Shown here: positions 12,506-25,842 of the stretch, piece by piece
How positions within the stretch are numbered: position 1 is the stretch's first letter
How the letters are laid out: every line of letters starts with the position of its first letter
Source: Nymphaea colorata
Lineage: Eukaryota; Streptophyta; Magnoliopsida; Nymphaeales; Nymphaeaceae
Assembly (NCBI RefSeq): GCF_008831285.2
Contig: NC_045139.1
Coordinates: 29,305,206 to 29,369,205 of the forward strand
Length of the DNA stretch: 64,000 nucleotides
Direction: 5' to 3'
The notes under the pieces: generated by a model
What the model was told of the DNA's origin: nothing
Seen by the model: only the letters and a program-made list of their open reading frames with translations
The model's database searches: none
Translations under genes and position numbers: made by a program

Positions 12506-12720
12506 AAAGTTCAACACCATTCATCCTCCAGATCAACGGCAGATATTTCACAGCATCATCAAGAGTCTTGAAACTTCTTTGGGTATTGCTTTTCTCTCTG
12601 CGGGGCCATTGGACAAAATTGGAAATTTTTAACTTTTCTTTAAAGCAGCGGCAAATTTTCAGCACCGTTGATTTTACAGATCAATAGCCGAGATTTCACA
12701 ACTTCTTAAAGTCTTACAAC
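12506..12720. repeat. Imperfect duplication just after the tRNA gene
   Basis: The block GCAAAAGTTCAACACC ... CAGATCAACGGCAGATATTTCACA ... AGTCTTGAAAC, starting at 12506, recurs in diverged form at 12650. The second copy reads GCAAATTTTCAGCACC ... CAGATCAATAGCCGAGATTTCACA ... AGTCTTACAAC. The arrangement suggests a transposon-derived repeat, but no terminal inverted repeats were identified. Confidence 0.6.
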
Positions 12721-14207
12721 ATTCGCTTTTGCCACAAAATGAGCCGCTTGCCGTAGTATATCATTGGCTGGCGCCAAATCGCAAGAGATAAAGGGTGGAG
12801 AAGAAAAATCTGCTTCCCGCCCTAAATCGAAGGGCGCGGGCGATCTTTTTCTCCTCCGTTCTGGTTTTCATGGCTTCATTTTTGGATTTGTAATTTAGAC
12901 AATAGAAAATAAAATCTCCGTATTTTTCATGAACCTTGCCGCTGTTTCTCAATTCCTTCTGTAGTTTTTTGACCTCTGCGATTTACCTTGATTTGCTAAT
13001 TAGAAACTATTAGAGCGTGTAATTGTTCTCATTAAAATGGATGCAAGTGAACAATCGACATGTCCTCGATGATTTATGTTGAGTTGCATTTATTAGAACG
13101 AATTCGTGCTTTAATCAAATTTAAGTTTGTATTGCTCATTTAAACGTGAAGTCATGCTTTAATTCGTTAATTTCGAATTAATTCATGTTTTGTGTGTGTT
13201 TACGTCCTTGGTTTTAGGATTTTGCCAGAGTTTCCTTGTTTTTTTGGATGGTAAGAAACTAATGGAGTGCATAATTGTTGTTTGTTTGTCTCTTTGTTGT
13301 TCTTGTTAGTCTTGCCTCTTGAATGGTTGGTACGTCCGTGATGATGACGAAGAGTTTGCGTTTTCTCTGTTCGGGCTTTTAACAAAAAATTTACGGTCCA
13401 GTGAGAACATCGAAGTATTGAGTCGCTTTTTTCATTTTAGGGTAACTGATTGTGTTGAAAATGGAAGAAGGAAGAAACCAAGGTTTTCGAACGATCATTT
13501 AATCGCTAGTTGGTTTGATTGGGAAAGGGAAAAAGGATAAAGCGGATCCCCAAGTAACGACATCCCATTTGGTTGATGTCAGGTTGAGTTTAAAGAAGCA
13601 TTTTAAAGAGCAAGAATCTTTTTCTTTCTCTAGGATGCTATAATTATGATCAGTAATGATGTCTGCCTTTGCTAAATGTGTTGTTGATCTGCTTATCTTT
13701 TAATTTTTACGGCAAGTTTCATTTTCTGGTGATCCTCCCAGGATATAATGGGTTTTGAATACCTTGTGAATTCATCTGATCTCTTCTTAACAAAACTGCT
13801 TTTGTCAAGTTATCGTTCGAAGAAATTGGTCCTTTTAGCGTCTGCTGTTCCCATTTCCCAAGCGTCCTTAGCCTTCCCAAAGAGATTCGAAAAACATGAT
13901 TCATGTGCATGATTTCAGTGCATTTGCAAGACATTAGTGATTTTTGTTACTTTACGAGGCTCTGTTTTTCATATGATTCTGGTTATAACAATTTTTGTGC
14001 CCATGGTATGCCATTGTTCCTGAGTACTGCTGATGTTGAAATATATTTTCCTGAACATTCCGTTGGAGCTGTCAGACCTAGTATTGTTTATCTATGGCAG
14101 TGGAAACGTTATGTTGTTTCTGTTAATCCTTGCTAGTGAACTTGCCATATTTTCTTCCGATTGTTTTAGGTTCGTATGAAAATCATTTGTTCGGCGGTTT
14201 TTTGCAG

Positions 14208-14314
14208 CTTCTTCTCTATTCATCCTGCTCGTATTTTTCTACTTCTTGCCCTCAATTTGCTATTCTTCAGATGTGGACTGCACTTCGATAAAGAAATTCG
14301 CTCACAATTGTGTC
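14208..14314 (+). CDS. Possible exon encoding a signal-peptide-like segment
   Basis: The segment lies between a good acceptor (GGTTTTTTGCAG) and a strong donor (GTC|GTAAGT). If two bases are taken to finish a split codon, it is open for 35 residues: SSLFILLVFFYFLPSICYSS, then DVDCTSIKKFAHNCV. That is a hydrophobic signal-peptide core followed by a cysteine-containing polar stretch, as in small secreted plant proteins. No upstream exon with an ATG and no downstream exon in phase could be found. It may be part of a real small gene, part of a decayed one, or chance. Confidence 0.25.
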
Positions 14315-16549
14315 GTAAGTTCCATTTTTGAGCCGTTAATGGCTTTTGTTATGTCTTTGCTTTGCTTTGATCAGTATCTGTGCATTTTTTCATAGCAGGG
14401 AGCTTGAGCTGGGATCACAACCTTTTAAGTCATGGTAAAACATAAAAAGAAAAACGAGGTGTATCAGAGGCTTTCTTTACTTTGTCGAGCCATGAACTTT
14501 TTCTTACAGAAACCACATCACATCAGACACATTGCAACTTTATCTTTGGAGCGCCTTGCTTTTGTCGTGGGTGACATTTTCCATGTTATCTTTATATTAG
14601 TTTGACAATTTCTATGCGAAGGACATCTGTTCTTTTGACAGATGCTTTCAAAATCAAATCGGCATTTTATTGCTTAGACGTCTGGTCCAGTAGAGGGTTT
14701 AAATCTGAACATACTTTTTCTAAAACACGCAAGTAGGAAAAACGGATGGAGGTACGTCTCGTCTGCTTGTATAAACATAGTTTGGTTGGATGCTTGGTGG
14801 AAGAAATTGCAGGAAGTATATGAATCTTTTTTACGGTCCTATGTATCGGCTTCTTTATAATAGTGACTGCATATTTTTGAAGAGGTCCTTAAATTATGTT
14901 TTTCTGGTCTTACTGGTTAATATTTAGTTTAAATCTGTGCTTGCACGAAATTTTATACCTGTACAATTGTCACCACATTATTATTGAAGCTTGTAGAGAA
15001 CCTTTTCATTACTATTGTAGTATGCCACATATAGGAACAAATATTTATGTTTGTAGCATAGCTAGCTTGAACAATATACCGGGAGTTCAGAAAAAAAAAT
15101 GATCTGTTATCATTCCAAAAGAAAATTATTAGGTAAGAAATGTTCTATGAAATCAAATAAAATGGCCACAAGGTCCAAAATGATTGATGAAGACTTTTGG
15201 TTTTCTGGAGCCTTGATTATGTCATTTAGTGATCTGACCATGCTGTCCATATTCGATGCAAGCTAATTGATCAGCTATGCTGCCTTCAACGTACATATAT
15301 ATTGAACAGGATTTCTCTGCAGTGACCACATGGTCAGCCAGATGATATTCTTTAATGAAATTTTTGGTCATGTTATTAGTAGGCTAGGCATCCATCTCAT
15401 GGTTAAAGAACTGAGTTATACCTTGCTTGTTCAAATGAAACAACTTCCATAGGGTCATGTTTACAACCCTTACCTGTAATAACATATCGATTGCAACTTT
15501 TCATTCCTTGAACCGTTACAGAATCTTCTCCTGTTGCATGGCCTGTTTTCTTAATAAGTCAATTAGCTAACTATTGTGGAAAATGGTGAGATGGTCAATC
15601 AAGTTTAGCTAGCTTATATGGGCAGTGACATGCAAATTTGAATATCAGCAGTTAAATCATCTGTGTTGATTATTTGAACATGGTACTCTTCATTGCCTAT
15701 TTAGTAGCACAAGAATGTTTGTCTATAATTTGATTATTTGAGAGAATCGATGATGATTGCTATTTTGCTTAAACGATTTCAGCTTTTTAATGATTTCTGG
15801 ACAAAAGAGGAAAGGTTATAATAAAATATCTTTTCTTTCATTTAAGCTGAACTTGTGCAATCTTGCCTTCCTGCAGAAGTTCAACATTTTTTCACAACTT
15901 AGTGCAAGGGTATCTAGCAAATTGTTGTAGAGCACTTATTTTCTGGTCATCACATATAACCCAAATTTCTAGAGGAAGAAATTTCTTCTTCAACCTATTC
16001 CTGAATTTGTATTTTAGAATCCTTAGATTTCTCTTTTAACTATTTAGCGACGCTGACTTTGTTGAGACCTTAAGGGAATACATGTGCCTTTCTCCTTCTG
16101 TGAGCAAGTTATGCATGTGGAGTTAACATATTGGCTTGATACACAAGAAGTGTAGGAAGGTCAAAACACCGCATCCTGGTACTGGATTAGGGTGCTCCTT
16201 AATGTGTTCATTTTTAGTAGTACGTTCTTGTGTCGCACAATTGCAAACATGCCAAATCCTGTTATGCCCATGCAACTCTTCTTTTAAAGAATATATATTG
16301 CTTGTGATGCCCCATACACGATACCATTTGTAAGCATCCATAGCTATGTGACATAAGGAACAACTTAATAATGGTGATTGTTGTGGAACATTGTTCCCTT
16401 CCCTTTTTCCTTAGATGGTACAAACAAATACTTGTTTGTTGTGTCAATCATGCACTTGGGCCCCATGGTCCATTATTGCTACTATTGAGCTGAGGGTGCT
16501 CTGGAACTTGCTTATGCTTGAAATTCTAACACGCTAAGTTCTAAAACAG

Positions 16550-16747
16550 GTGGAGATTGTAGGATCTAAGATGCATCAACAGTCACAATTACAAAAATAT
16601 CATGGTTTGACAACTCTGCTTTTTTGTCTCTTCTTTATTCCGATGAATCTTCTCAGCATCGGCCCTAGATTAGGGAGGCAACCTTTTGGTTCGAACTGTA
16701 TTTCCGTGAGAAGAATCAGACCTACAGTTGCCCGGTTCTTGCTGTAG
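16550..16747 (+). CDS. Possible small protein or exon, 65 aa, unrecognised
   Basis: An open frame starts just after a possible acceptor (TTCTAAAACAG) and ends at TAG. It has a polar start (MEIVGSKMHQQSQLQKYHG), a hydrophobic stretch LTTLLFCLFFIPMNLL and a basic tail with RLGRQPFG and VRRIRPTVARFLL. The other two frames of this strand are closed by stops. It could be a secreted or membrane peptide, or the last exon of the gene hinted at 14208-14314, but the link is not shown. Confidence 0.22.
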   Translation: MEIVGSKMHQQSQLQKYHGLTTLLFCLFFIPMNLLSIGPRLGRQPFGSNCISVRRIRPTVARFLL

Positions 16748-17664
16748 TCTGGCAGATTCTGAAAGGACATAGGCTGCCATGTTTGGACTCCTTATGGTTG
16801 GTACTCGTGGATTTGCTTGTTAGATGTGGACCTTGAGTGGATAATAACTATAGAAAATCACTTTTACTTACATGGTTGCCTTCGATAAACTATACATTAA
16901 CACAAACCTTTTTGTTCATCTATTCATAAGCTCCTCTTTTTTTTCAAGGTTGAACTCTTTGGTCTTTAGTGAATGCTTTCCATCCATTGTTTCTGTAATG
17001 TTCTTGTTACAGGAGACTCCATGATTGTCCTGCAGGGACACTTGCAGTACCATATAGCAATGAAAACACCAAGACTGAGGCTTGGATGGATTCTGTTTCA
17101 TGTCTCGTGTCATTTCTTTTAGATGAAAGTTACCGAGTGCTTTTCTATAATTGGCAGCACATCAATCGAGCTCGGACCTCCTTCATAATGCAAAATTCTG
17201 CGAGTTTCAGAGGTTAAGCTCTTTGCTCAAGCTGCTCAAGTTCATAGCACAGGTCAATTCTTTACCTAGCTATGCATTCATGCCCTAGAACAGCATATTT
17301 TCTTTAGCCTAATGAACCCCTCATTCTTGGCTGTCTCGTGACACAAGATGACGGGGGAGAACATGACAACTCATGTGCTCATGACAATCAAGGTCCCTTG
17401 TCGACAAATTCTTAGGCCCCGTTGTTTCAATCTCAAAAGATTTTCATGAGATTGAATTTTGATGTCAAAATTCAGTCATACGAGGGGATCAGGACAGACC
17501 TTCTCCTTGAAAACAGCTGCTAGGAAAACCATTACTTGTTCAAGCTGAGGTCCACCTATTTCCTTCCTTGGATTGTTTGCTATAGTTTGGCCCAGAAAAT
17601 CCACCAAACACCCGACGCCATTCTAGGTCCATTTAGATGATCTGGTTATAGAAAACAGGATCTG

Positions 17665-17727
17665 TCTACAGAAAATCAGATGGAATCCCGGCTTGGTTAG
17701 GCCAGAAATGGGATCCTCCATCTGATT
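17665..17727. repeat. Inverted repeat (hairpin) of about 17-bp arms
   Basis: AAATCAGATGGAATCCC at the left and GGGATCCTCCATCTGATTT at the right are reverse complements apart from a 2-nt difference. A short GC-containing loop lies between them. It sits among repeat-like DNA and may be a small foldback element. Confidence 0.6.
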
Positions 17728-18400
17728 TGGGCCCGACCCGTGGTCATTCCCGTGAAGAAAACCCATGAGGAAAGTTTTTTGTCCTGCTGAGGGAATATGA
17801 GAAGAAAACCCATGCGAAAAGTTCTGGTTGCTTGGGGGCCTCTCTGAAATGTAATTCTGTGAATTGTTTTTTGTCCGGCTGCAAATGAGTTGAAGCGCAA
17901 AAAAGCTCATCATATTTAAAGAAATGTGACATAAGCAGTTCAAAGAAACGCCACGTAGAGATTTAACAGTAACTCCCAATCTCCCATATATGCGGCCAAT
18001 AAAGAAATTCTATAAAATCGTTTTTTCAAATAAATTATATTAAAAATTGCCATTTTTGCCCTCTCAAAACTTCCTGAAAATATACTTTAACTTTGTTAGT
18101 ACGTCTAGCTTCCCTTTCAATAACTTCCCAAACATAATGAAGAAAAGGAATTTCACATCAATATTGTGAAAGTTAAACGGAAAGATAATTAATTGAGATA
18201 TAAATTAATCATGTATTAATATTATTGAACATAACCAAACAGGAAAATAATAAAGTCGAAATTTGTCTTTATTGAAGGTATTCTCTTCTGACATGTTAAC
18301 CTGATTTTAAGTTAATGAAATCCTACGGCTAGCTGATGGAAAATTGTTTTCTACCGTGGTGTAAAATTTACATGTGCTTATAATAACACGCGGTTGAACT

Positions 18401-20577
18401 TTTATGTGGACGTGGACCCACCTAGTCGGTTAGCCTGACTTTAATGGAGAAAATTCTCGTGACGTCAGCCCTAAGGGTTTTGTTATCCGAAGGAGAGGAC
18501 GAAAGCCCTAATGGAGAGTGGTGGTGGCGGTGATGGTCAGAGAATCTCACTTGGTGTGGTGACGTGGCCCAGCAGAGGAAAACTCGTGGTGGGTGGCAGT
18601 GAAAGCCCAGCTGGGTCCCACAAGAGGTAGAAGGAAACCTTTTCTTTGCTCCCCTTTCCAAAATGACATTCTTCCCCGGCCCCCTCGAATTCGGGGCCAG
18701 CCGCGTGGGTCCCACTCATCTTCCCGCTACTGCGATTCTAGTACCAAATCAGCACCCGCTCTCACCTCTTACCCAAAACCGGTCGGGTCGAAGTGATCCT
18801 TGACCCGTTCATGCCATGACCTCTTCTCTCCTCTTGTTAGCAGGACCTTTTGTTTAGGAATAGAAACTCGAGTTTAAGCTAATGTAATATTTCTCAAAAT
18901 ATCTGCTTCTATGATTCCTTAGTTCACCTATTTTCCTACAACAATTTCATAGATTGATGGATGATTTGTCTACCATTGGCAGGCAGATCCAGTTGTGGTA
19001 GTAGAAATTTCAATTATAGGATGGGGATCCATATTCCATAGCTTCTACCAGAAGGATAGATACCAGTACAAATTAGACTCCATAAGTAGTTTTTAAGTTC
19101 TATGAGAACCAGTGACTGAGTTATAAATTTAATCTATGGTTAAAGGGTATTGTTACGTTAAATTTCAAGGACTGCAAAAGAAAAAAGAAAACTTATGAAG
19201 TATCTCTGTGTAATTAAAGCAAGTTTTGTGAGCTTGTGTGGGCAATTGCCTACTGCAGTCACAACGTGGCGGAGCTCCGCCGTTATAGAGCACTGGACTT
19301 CAGTCCTTCTGATAATGTTAGAGTTTGGGTATGTGAGAAAACCTGAAAATAGTGTTATCATACGTCTTATTGTCCTTTTTGGGTGTGGATTAAAGCTGGC
19401 TATAAAGCGGGTAGGAGTCTACCGCATCTAAAGCTTCTTGGTTATTATGACCATTTTGCTGTACCCACCTTAACCGTGGCGAATGCAACCAGATGTGGAC
19501 TTGTCTGAGCAGTTGGGACCCAAATAATTTTATTCGCTAGTGCTCCTCGGTATTCTACTACCGTTCCAATGGTTTAAAATTTTCTAAAGGATTTAAAATT
19601 AACCTCTCTCCCTATTCAGAGGTGCGCTTTCCTGGATTCTAACTTATTGAGATATGATCTCATTTCGATTGGGCGTGGATTTGAATTTGGACGTTGTGCA
19701 CAAAATTTAGTGAAATCCAGTAACTACTCGTGTTTGGTCTTTGATTAAATAGGCTATCTGTTTTCAGACGCAAGCAGTAAACGAGTACAAATTCCACTAT
19801 AACTGGATCTTTCCTTCTCAAACTTTTTTTGACTAATTGACTCTGAAATGGAGTTGTAATGAAAAAACAATTTGGTTCATTGGAAGCGAATAATTGCTTG
19901 GTTGGGCATGGTTTTACCGAGTATGAAATAGATACTAAGAAAAGGAAAGTCTACCATGAGATCTGAAGCGAGATTCAAAGTGAATTTCTGAGACCAAAAG
20001 AAAAGGTACAAAGGCCTTTTCTGGATTCATCTGGATCTGGACCTAGACCTTCACGTACGTCCATAAATATAAGGGCCTAATCAAGGGTCCAGTTTGAGCC
20101 ATGGGCTAGGTAGCCTAAGGGTGTCCAGGTTTTAATCATTTAGTTGCGTGAGATTGATTAGTCCCCTAAGGTTGCCTTGGGTCCATGATGTGATAGTTCC
20201 AATTGGGTCCACATGCATGAGAGCTTGCCTGGTACTTGAGCTGGTTGATAAGCGGGAGACAGTTCCCATGTGAGCCCCATTATCAGTTGGGCATTGTGGT
20301 CCAGTTCCCGTTTGGTTCCCGGAAAAGTTTCAGCCCAACCCGCTTTTGGGTGGGCTGGGTCCGATCCGACCCACAAAAGAAGGTGGCGCGGTCGGACGAC
20401 CAGCCAGCCAGAGGGTGGTGCGGTTTGGGCCGCACTGGATTACGCTCCGTAGCTGTTTTGGAGTTTGTGGGTGTATTGGGTGTTCAACTGGGAGGATCCA
20501 AATTCCGGATCCAGACATGTGACTCTCAGTCTTGTTAGAGAGACAAGCTCCACTGTGTTCCAGCCATCGAGGGACGT
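18401..20577. other. Intergenic region with GC-rich islands
   Basis: Two GC-rich patches (about 18410-18830 and 20240-20560) stand out from AT-rich surroundings. They create short open frames on both strands, none of which resembles a known protein. In the second patch a plus-strand frame (about 20449-20637) reads NWEDPNSG, RHVTLSLVRETSSTVFQPS and NLEFLQYLAHAEPE before a TGA. It is open from a TAG without an ATG, so it may be a fragment of a captured gene or transposon. Confidence 0.4.
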
Positions 20578-20721
20578 CAACCTTGAGTTTCTCCAGTACC
20601 TGGCACATGCTGAACCTGAGAAGTCTTTTTTAGTGGTAAAATGAGAAAACAACCTTGAGTTTCTCCAGTACCTGGCACATGCTGAACCTGAGAAGTCTTT
20701 TTTAGTGGTAAAATGAGAAAA
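20578..20721. repeat. Perfect 72-bp tandem duplication
   Basis: Bases 20578-20649 (starting CAACCTTGAGTTTCTCCAGT and ending GTGGTAAAATGAGAAAA) are repeated without any change at 20650-20721. Identity indicates a very recent event. The unit includes the end of an open frame (NLEFLQYLAHAEPEKSFLVVK and stop), which is therefore repeated too. Confidence 0.97.
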
Positions 20722-21189
20722 TAAGACAAGAAAAAGGAGAAGCAGAGCCTAATTATGAGTTGGCTGCTGGTAAAGGATTAAGATGCTTATATTGTAGCAC
20801 AACTGCTGCCAAGAGCGGAGGGAAAGGGGGCCGAGAAGAGCCCTGGTTCTCCCTTAGATTTTTAAAAACTTTAAAAAATTGGTTTAATATATATAAAAAG
20901 ATTTTAAAATTTTTATTTCAACTCCTCTTAAAAATTTTAAACTATAGTTTGACCCCTACAAAGAAACAAGTTTCTAGCTCTACCCTGACCTTACTGGTGA
21001 CCTTTGATCTTGAGAAGAATGATTTTTGGCGTCAGAGTTTACAGCTTGATCGTTGGATAGGCAAAGGAAGGAATTACTAGTTTTGTGTTTGAATATCTAG
21101 CTTTGAAGGAGAGAAAAGAAATTTCAAAAAAGCTAGTTTGTGATTGGAAGAGAGGAATTGAAAGAAAAGAATAGTGCAACTCTATCATC

Positions 21190-21223
<34 letters not shown>

Positions 21224-24200
21224 CGTCCACGCCGATGGTCGAATATTTTAATACTAAAAACACACTACGGCATCTTCGGGCGATTTGCAAACTTTTTCAG
21301 AGTGGGGGAGGTGTGGGCCTCGTCCCGTCAGCGGCGCCCCCTGTCAGACCGCTAAAAATTTTGCATTTATTTTACAATATATATATATATATATATAATA
21401 AAATCATGTTGAAGTTTTATTGTAAACAAACTTAAGTTCTTTACTTTTCTTTTTTCCTTTATACGATGAAGAGGAACATGATACTTAGACAATTCCTTTG
21501 TTTAAATAAGGCTTTACAATAATAATTTTTTTGTTTTTTTTGTTTTACTTTCATTCCATCCATCCAAAGGAAGCCATAAAGAGCACCAAACTGTCACGTA
21601 TATGACCACGTCGATGCCTTCGTTTATGTGCGGTTCTTGTCTCGTTTTTGGATAGGATAATAAGAACTAGTGAATTCCGCTTCCTATTCGTTTCTTACTT
21701 CAAGGGTTATGTGAAAATGGATGGAGACAAATCACTTAGTTGTACCAATCGAACATGGCGGTAATTTCTCACTCTTCAAATGATTTTTTGGAGGGTCTTG
21801 AAAGAGTTGGTGCAACAATCAAGACAGTAGTAGGTAGGCGGCTAGTCTTTATTTTGAATTTTTAGATAACTTCACGGATGCACAAATTGAAGCATGACTG
21901 AGGGTGGCATTCTAAAACATCAAAAACAGATCTTTTATCATAAGAATGACAAAGTGTTGGTGAGAGCTTAGACCATCTCTTAGATGAAAAAATAAAATAC
22001 TCTTCCTATTCAACCATAATTATTTTTTTGTAGCACTCTAATTTGTCAAGCCAGTTTAATCTTATAACTTTTCATGTCTAGCAAGAGAAGCCGTCCAAAT
22101 TTATATAAGGCCCCAAGCAGACGCATAAAAATTCTTATCCATTTGATAAATTCAATTGCTTTTGCATTGGTCTTTCTAACTTAACAGATACACTTAGGTT
22201 GCCCTTTTGTAATTTCTTGATTGGTCAAGAACAGTTCATGTCCCTTCCTCCTCCATAGATGGAAAATGAAATGCTAGCTGAATGCCATCAAGCCAAACGC
22301 TGAGCTTCCTGTCCTCTGAGAAACAGTTGGGTATGTTCTTTTTCCTCCTACTTCCAGCCAGAAAGACTCATTGGAGAACATGATGTTGACATTTGATGTT
22401 GATAGCCAAAATAAATCAAATGAATATGAAAAAGAAAAGATAAAGGAGGAAAAAAAAGAAGAAAAATGACTCATTGCCAACTTTATCTCATTGAAAGGAC
22501 CCAAATGGCCTTGTGAGAAAAGGAGAGGGACAGTTGAGCATGGGCTGTGGTAGACCAACCAACCCAAGCTCTGACCGGGTCAGGTTATGAGAAAAAAAAG
22601 AAAAAGAAAAACCCCAAAAGGCATTTCATGTTTAGACCCTCAGGCTTGGTCAAACTGCACCAGGACCAAAGGGGGTCGAACGTCTTGACTCAAACGATCA
22701 TAGTTTCGCTGAGGTCCAAGTTGTTTCAAGTCTAGACGTCTGATCGAGACTAACTAAGCCTTGCTTGTCTATCCCAGAGGTCAACTGAGCTATGTCTCAC
22801 CTGGCTTGACCCACTTCTATGTAAGCTCAGATTAGACTCTTGCCTATCATAGGTCAAGGGGAGTCACTTTGGCAAAGCTGTTCGAGAACTTTTTCTCGCA
22901 ACTTAATGGCATTAGTGCTTTTGACTTTGAATAAGCACACTCGCGTCGCTTTGGCTTGAAGGGCTGCTGGCAAAATCAATCGGAAAACTTAGCCCAGGGC
23001 TCGCCAGATTAGGGTTCAGATCAAACCTGGCTAGCCTATGAGACCAGAGTATGGAGAGGGTCAGAATTTCTGTAGGTTTTTTCCAGTTTTGAGTGTTCAG
23101 GTGGGGCAGATCCACATGCCGATAGATACTCAAACTTTGAAAGAAAATCTGAAATTGGATCGTTTTCAAGAACTTGTAATCCAACCAGAGCCTTTTGTTG
23201 CACGTTAAAAGTGAAAAATAGAAGGGGCTAGAATGGAGACAGGTTGGTTTCAGTTTGGGGCCTCCAGAGGTGAGTCCAATTGGGGAATGGGTCCAGCAAG
23301 GCTGTGCCACATTAAGCCAGATTTGGTTGTACCTGACAAAGTACTGTATCTGACCTGTTGATGTTCTTACATCATTTACACAAGGACCTGGATTTGGTTG
23401 GACACAGTTGTACCCAATTGGATCTGTACCAGATCCAGGACCCAAATTTCGAATCTGGTCCAAACAGGACCTGCTCCGCAGAAGATTTTTTCTAGTGCAA
23501 TTATCTCATCTTATTCAAAAGGCTAGGGATCTTGCAGGTCGGGTGCTAGGTGCTTAGGCTCCTCCTGAATCTGTGGGATCCTAAGCCTAGTTTGTACCTA
23601 GAAAAGAGATGGCTTAATTAGGGAACCTTTTAATTGCTTTAGATCTGAGATCCGAGAGATTTGAATACATCAGACTTTGGACCCTTTTCTTTCTTCTTTT
23701 CACTTTTCCCCCCCTTTTTCCAGATTTCAACATCCATGGATAGTCTCAGATTTATGTCGTTTTATTTATGGATCTCGGGTTTGGCTTCCTACAAGTACGG
23801 GACATGAGATTCCACTTGGACCCAGATTACCCAAAGATATCGGGGCAACCAACCAATCCCGTATTGACTCGGTGCGCTTTGGTACAAGCATCTGATCCAA
23901 CAACTCCCAGTCAGAGTATTTGCGTTGTCTGGTCGTTTTCTTCTTCCCCTGCTTGTGATCCGAGTACCGTCGCATCCATTTCCACATAACAAACTCAAGA
24001 AAAACACAGATTCACCAAAGCAGATCCGGTAGAAGAGACCAGATCCAGATCCACCCAAGACTAGTTTGATCAAATTCTCAGATGCAGATGCTTTAGAACT
24101 GCGCAAATTTCCTGAACCCGAATCCGAGCCTGAACTCCAAAAAGATGTGGCACCATTGAACTGAAGATCTTTATTTCTCCAGAATCCGGTCCGGCCTGTC

Positions 24201-25842
24201 TACTGTTTGCCCTAACCAGGAGCCTAACCATGGTTAAGTTTATGGAGAAAAAGGGGAATAAGGAAAAGGGCAAAAAAAAAAAAAAAAAAAAAGGAGGAAA
24301 TGAAATGATTATATATGGGTGGGATTGGGTCCCACCTCATTGAGGTCACTCAGTTTTTTGACCCAAAAAAGGGGGTTCTCCCTGGCCACCACTGTCTTTA
24401 TGAATTGAATGATAAAAAAGACCACCGCACGTGGAGTCTGAACCAAGGGACTCACCATTGTCCATTGCCCCCTCTTCTCTTCCTTTCTGTTAACCACAAA
24501 AATTTCAATTTACATGCTTTATTTTTATTTCGTTTGTATAGGCCAATATTGCCCATACATTTATATTATATCTATATAGATATATGTATAGTTGGATGTC
24601 TTATTCCCTTAGTTTTTTTGAACATTTATTAGCCTCTTGGTTTTGGTCGCGTAATCTCCTTCTTTGTCCCCTCGAGTTCTATCACTCCAAATGAGTCCTG
24701 CCGCCCTGCTGGATGAGTTCTCTCGTGGTGTTCTTCTTGTAAAACATGGTAATGAAGATTTACAGTCTGAGTTAGTGCTTTTATTTTCTTCTGACAAGTT
24801 TTTGAACTTCAAAAACATTAGTTATAGCCTATCACCTCCAGACAGATCGATAAAGTAGAGTTTCAACACGGAAGAGCACTTCAATAATTGAAAAGTTGAA
24901 TGGTGTCTGTGATTGGGATGTAATTTAACAAACATCAGTTCGATCTGCATGGTAAGAAGGTTTAAGATCACTTTTACGTTAGAGAAGGTCAACAGCTCAA
25001 TATTTGGCATGCATTTCATCTCATAAGAACGTCGTAGAAGTTTAACGAAAACAATGTGGAACTAGAGCACTTGGTTTGAGTCAATTGGTATGGCATCAAG
25101 TGATGATATGGTAAGTGCTATGCTATCTGCTCTGGCCAATCATGTGATGCCATGTGTGCAATAACTAAGGATGCGACCATGACATGGTAGTCTAGAGCAT
25201 CTACTCGGATCACTTAGCCGATAACGGGATCCATTCTTTGTAGGTCAGTTTCATCAAGAGCGCATAGATGAGAACCGCAAGAAAGCAATTTGGATTTTTT
25301 TTTTTTTTTTGACTTACATCCATGGAGCCTACAAAGAGGTGCGAAACCCAGTATGGACCAAGGCTGGCTCAAGCCCACCAGGAATACGAACAACATAGAC
25401 CCACCTAGCTAGAATGAACCAACATATTAGATCGGCCCTCAACTAGACCGATGCGGTGCCTGTAGATAGTACGAAACCGGGCCAAGCTTGAGCCCAGCGT
25501 GGACCCAACTGAGTCGAGCCCACCATGGAAGGTCGAGGGCAGAAGTGATCACTTTTCAGTCTGAGCATCATCTGCATGAACAATAATATGTGTTCCCTTG
25601 AAACCAATCACTATGGGCAATCTAGTAATTTCCTATCTTAAAAAAAGAACCCTTTCTCTTTTTTGATTGAAATTACAAAAAGAAGAAAAACAAAGGAAAA
25701 AAAAATTTATTTATTTTAAAAAAAAATTCTTAGCTTACAATTTCCTCACTATCGTTTTTTTCCTTGCTTAAAACTTTGCCTCCTCTCCCCTTATCCTTTT
25801 GTACACCCAAACGAACGCACGGACTCCCCACCGGAAAAGAAG
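20722..25842. other. Intergenic region, repeat-derived, no gene seen
   Basis: It holds two (TA)n tracts (21193-21221, 21377-21397) bracketing a short GC-rich insert, a pure A tract (24272-24292), and about 1 kb (22.5-23.5 kb) rich in words such as GGATCTG, CCAGATCC and GGTTCAGATC that look like decayed retrotransposon sequence. No in-phase exons or full transposon ends were found. The last 200 bases should contain the TCP promoter. Confidence 0.5.

Larger units (their letters stand above)
12480..18400. other. Long stretch without a confirmed gene
   Basis: The first 250 bases hold an imperfect duplication (12506-12720). From about 12825 the DNA looks like transcribed plant sequence: T-rich introns and a C/T-rich leader-like piece at 12815-12880. 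No chain of in-phase exons could be built. Two exon-like pieces are listed separately (14208-14314 and 16550-16747). Around 17400-17980 there are repeat-like words (GGCCCCGTTGTTTCAA, a hairpin, and a repeated GAAGAAAACCCATG). A transcribed non-coding gene or a decayed gene is possible but not shown. Confidence 0.45.
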
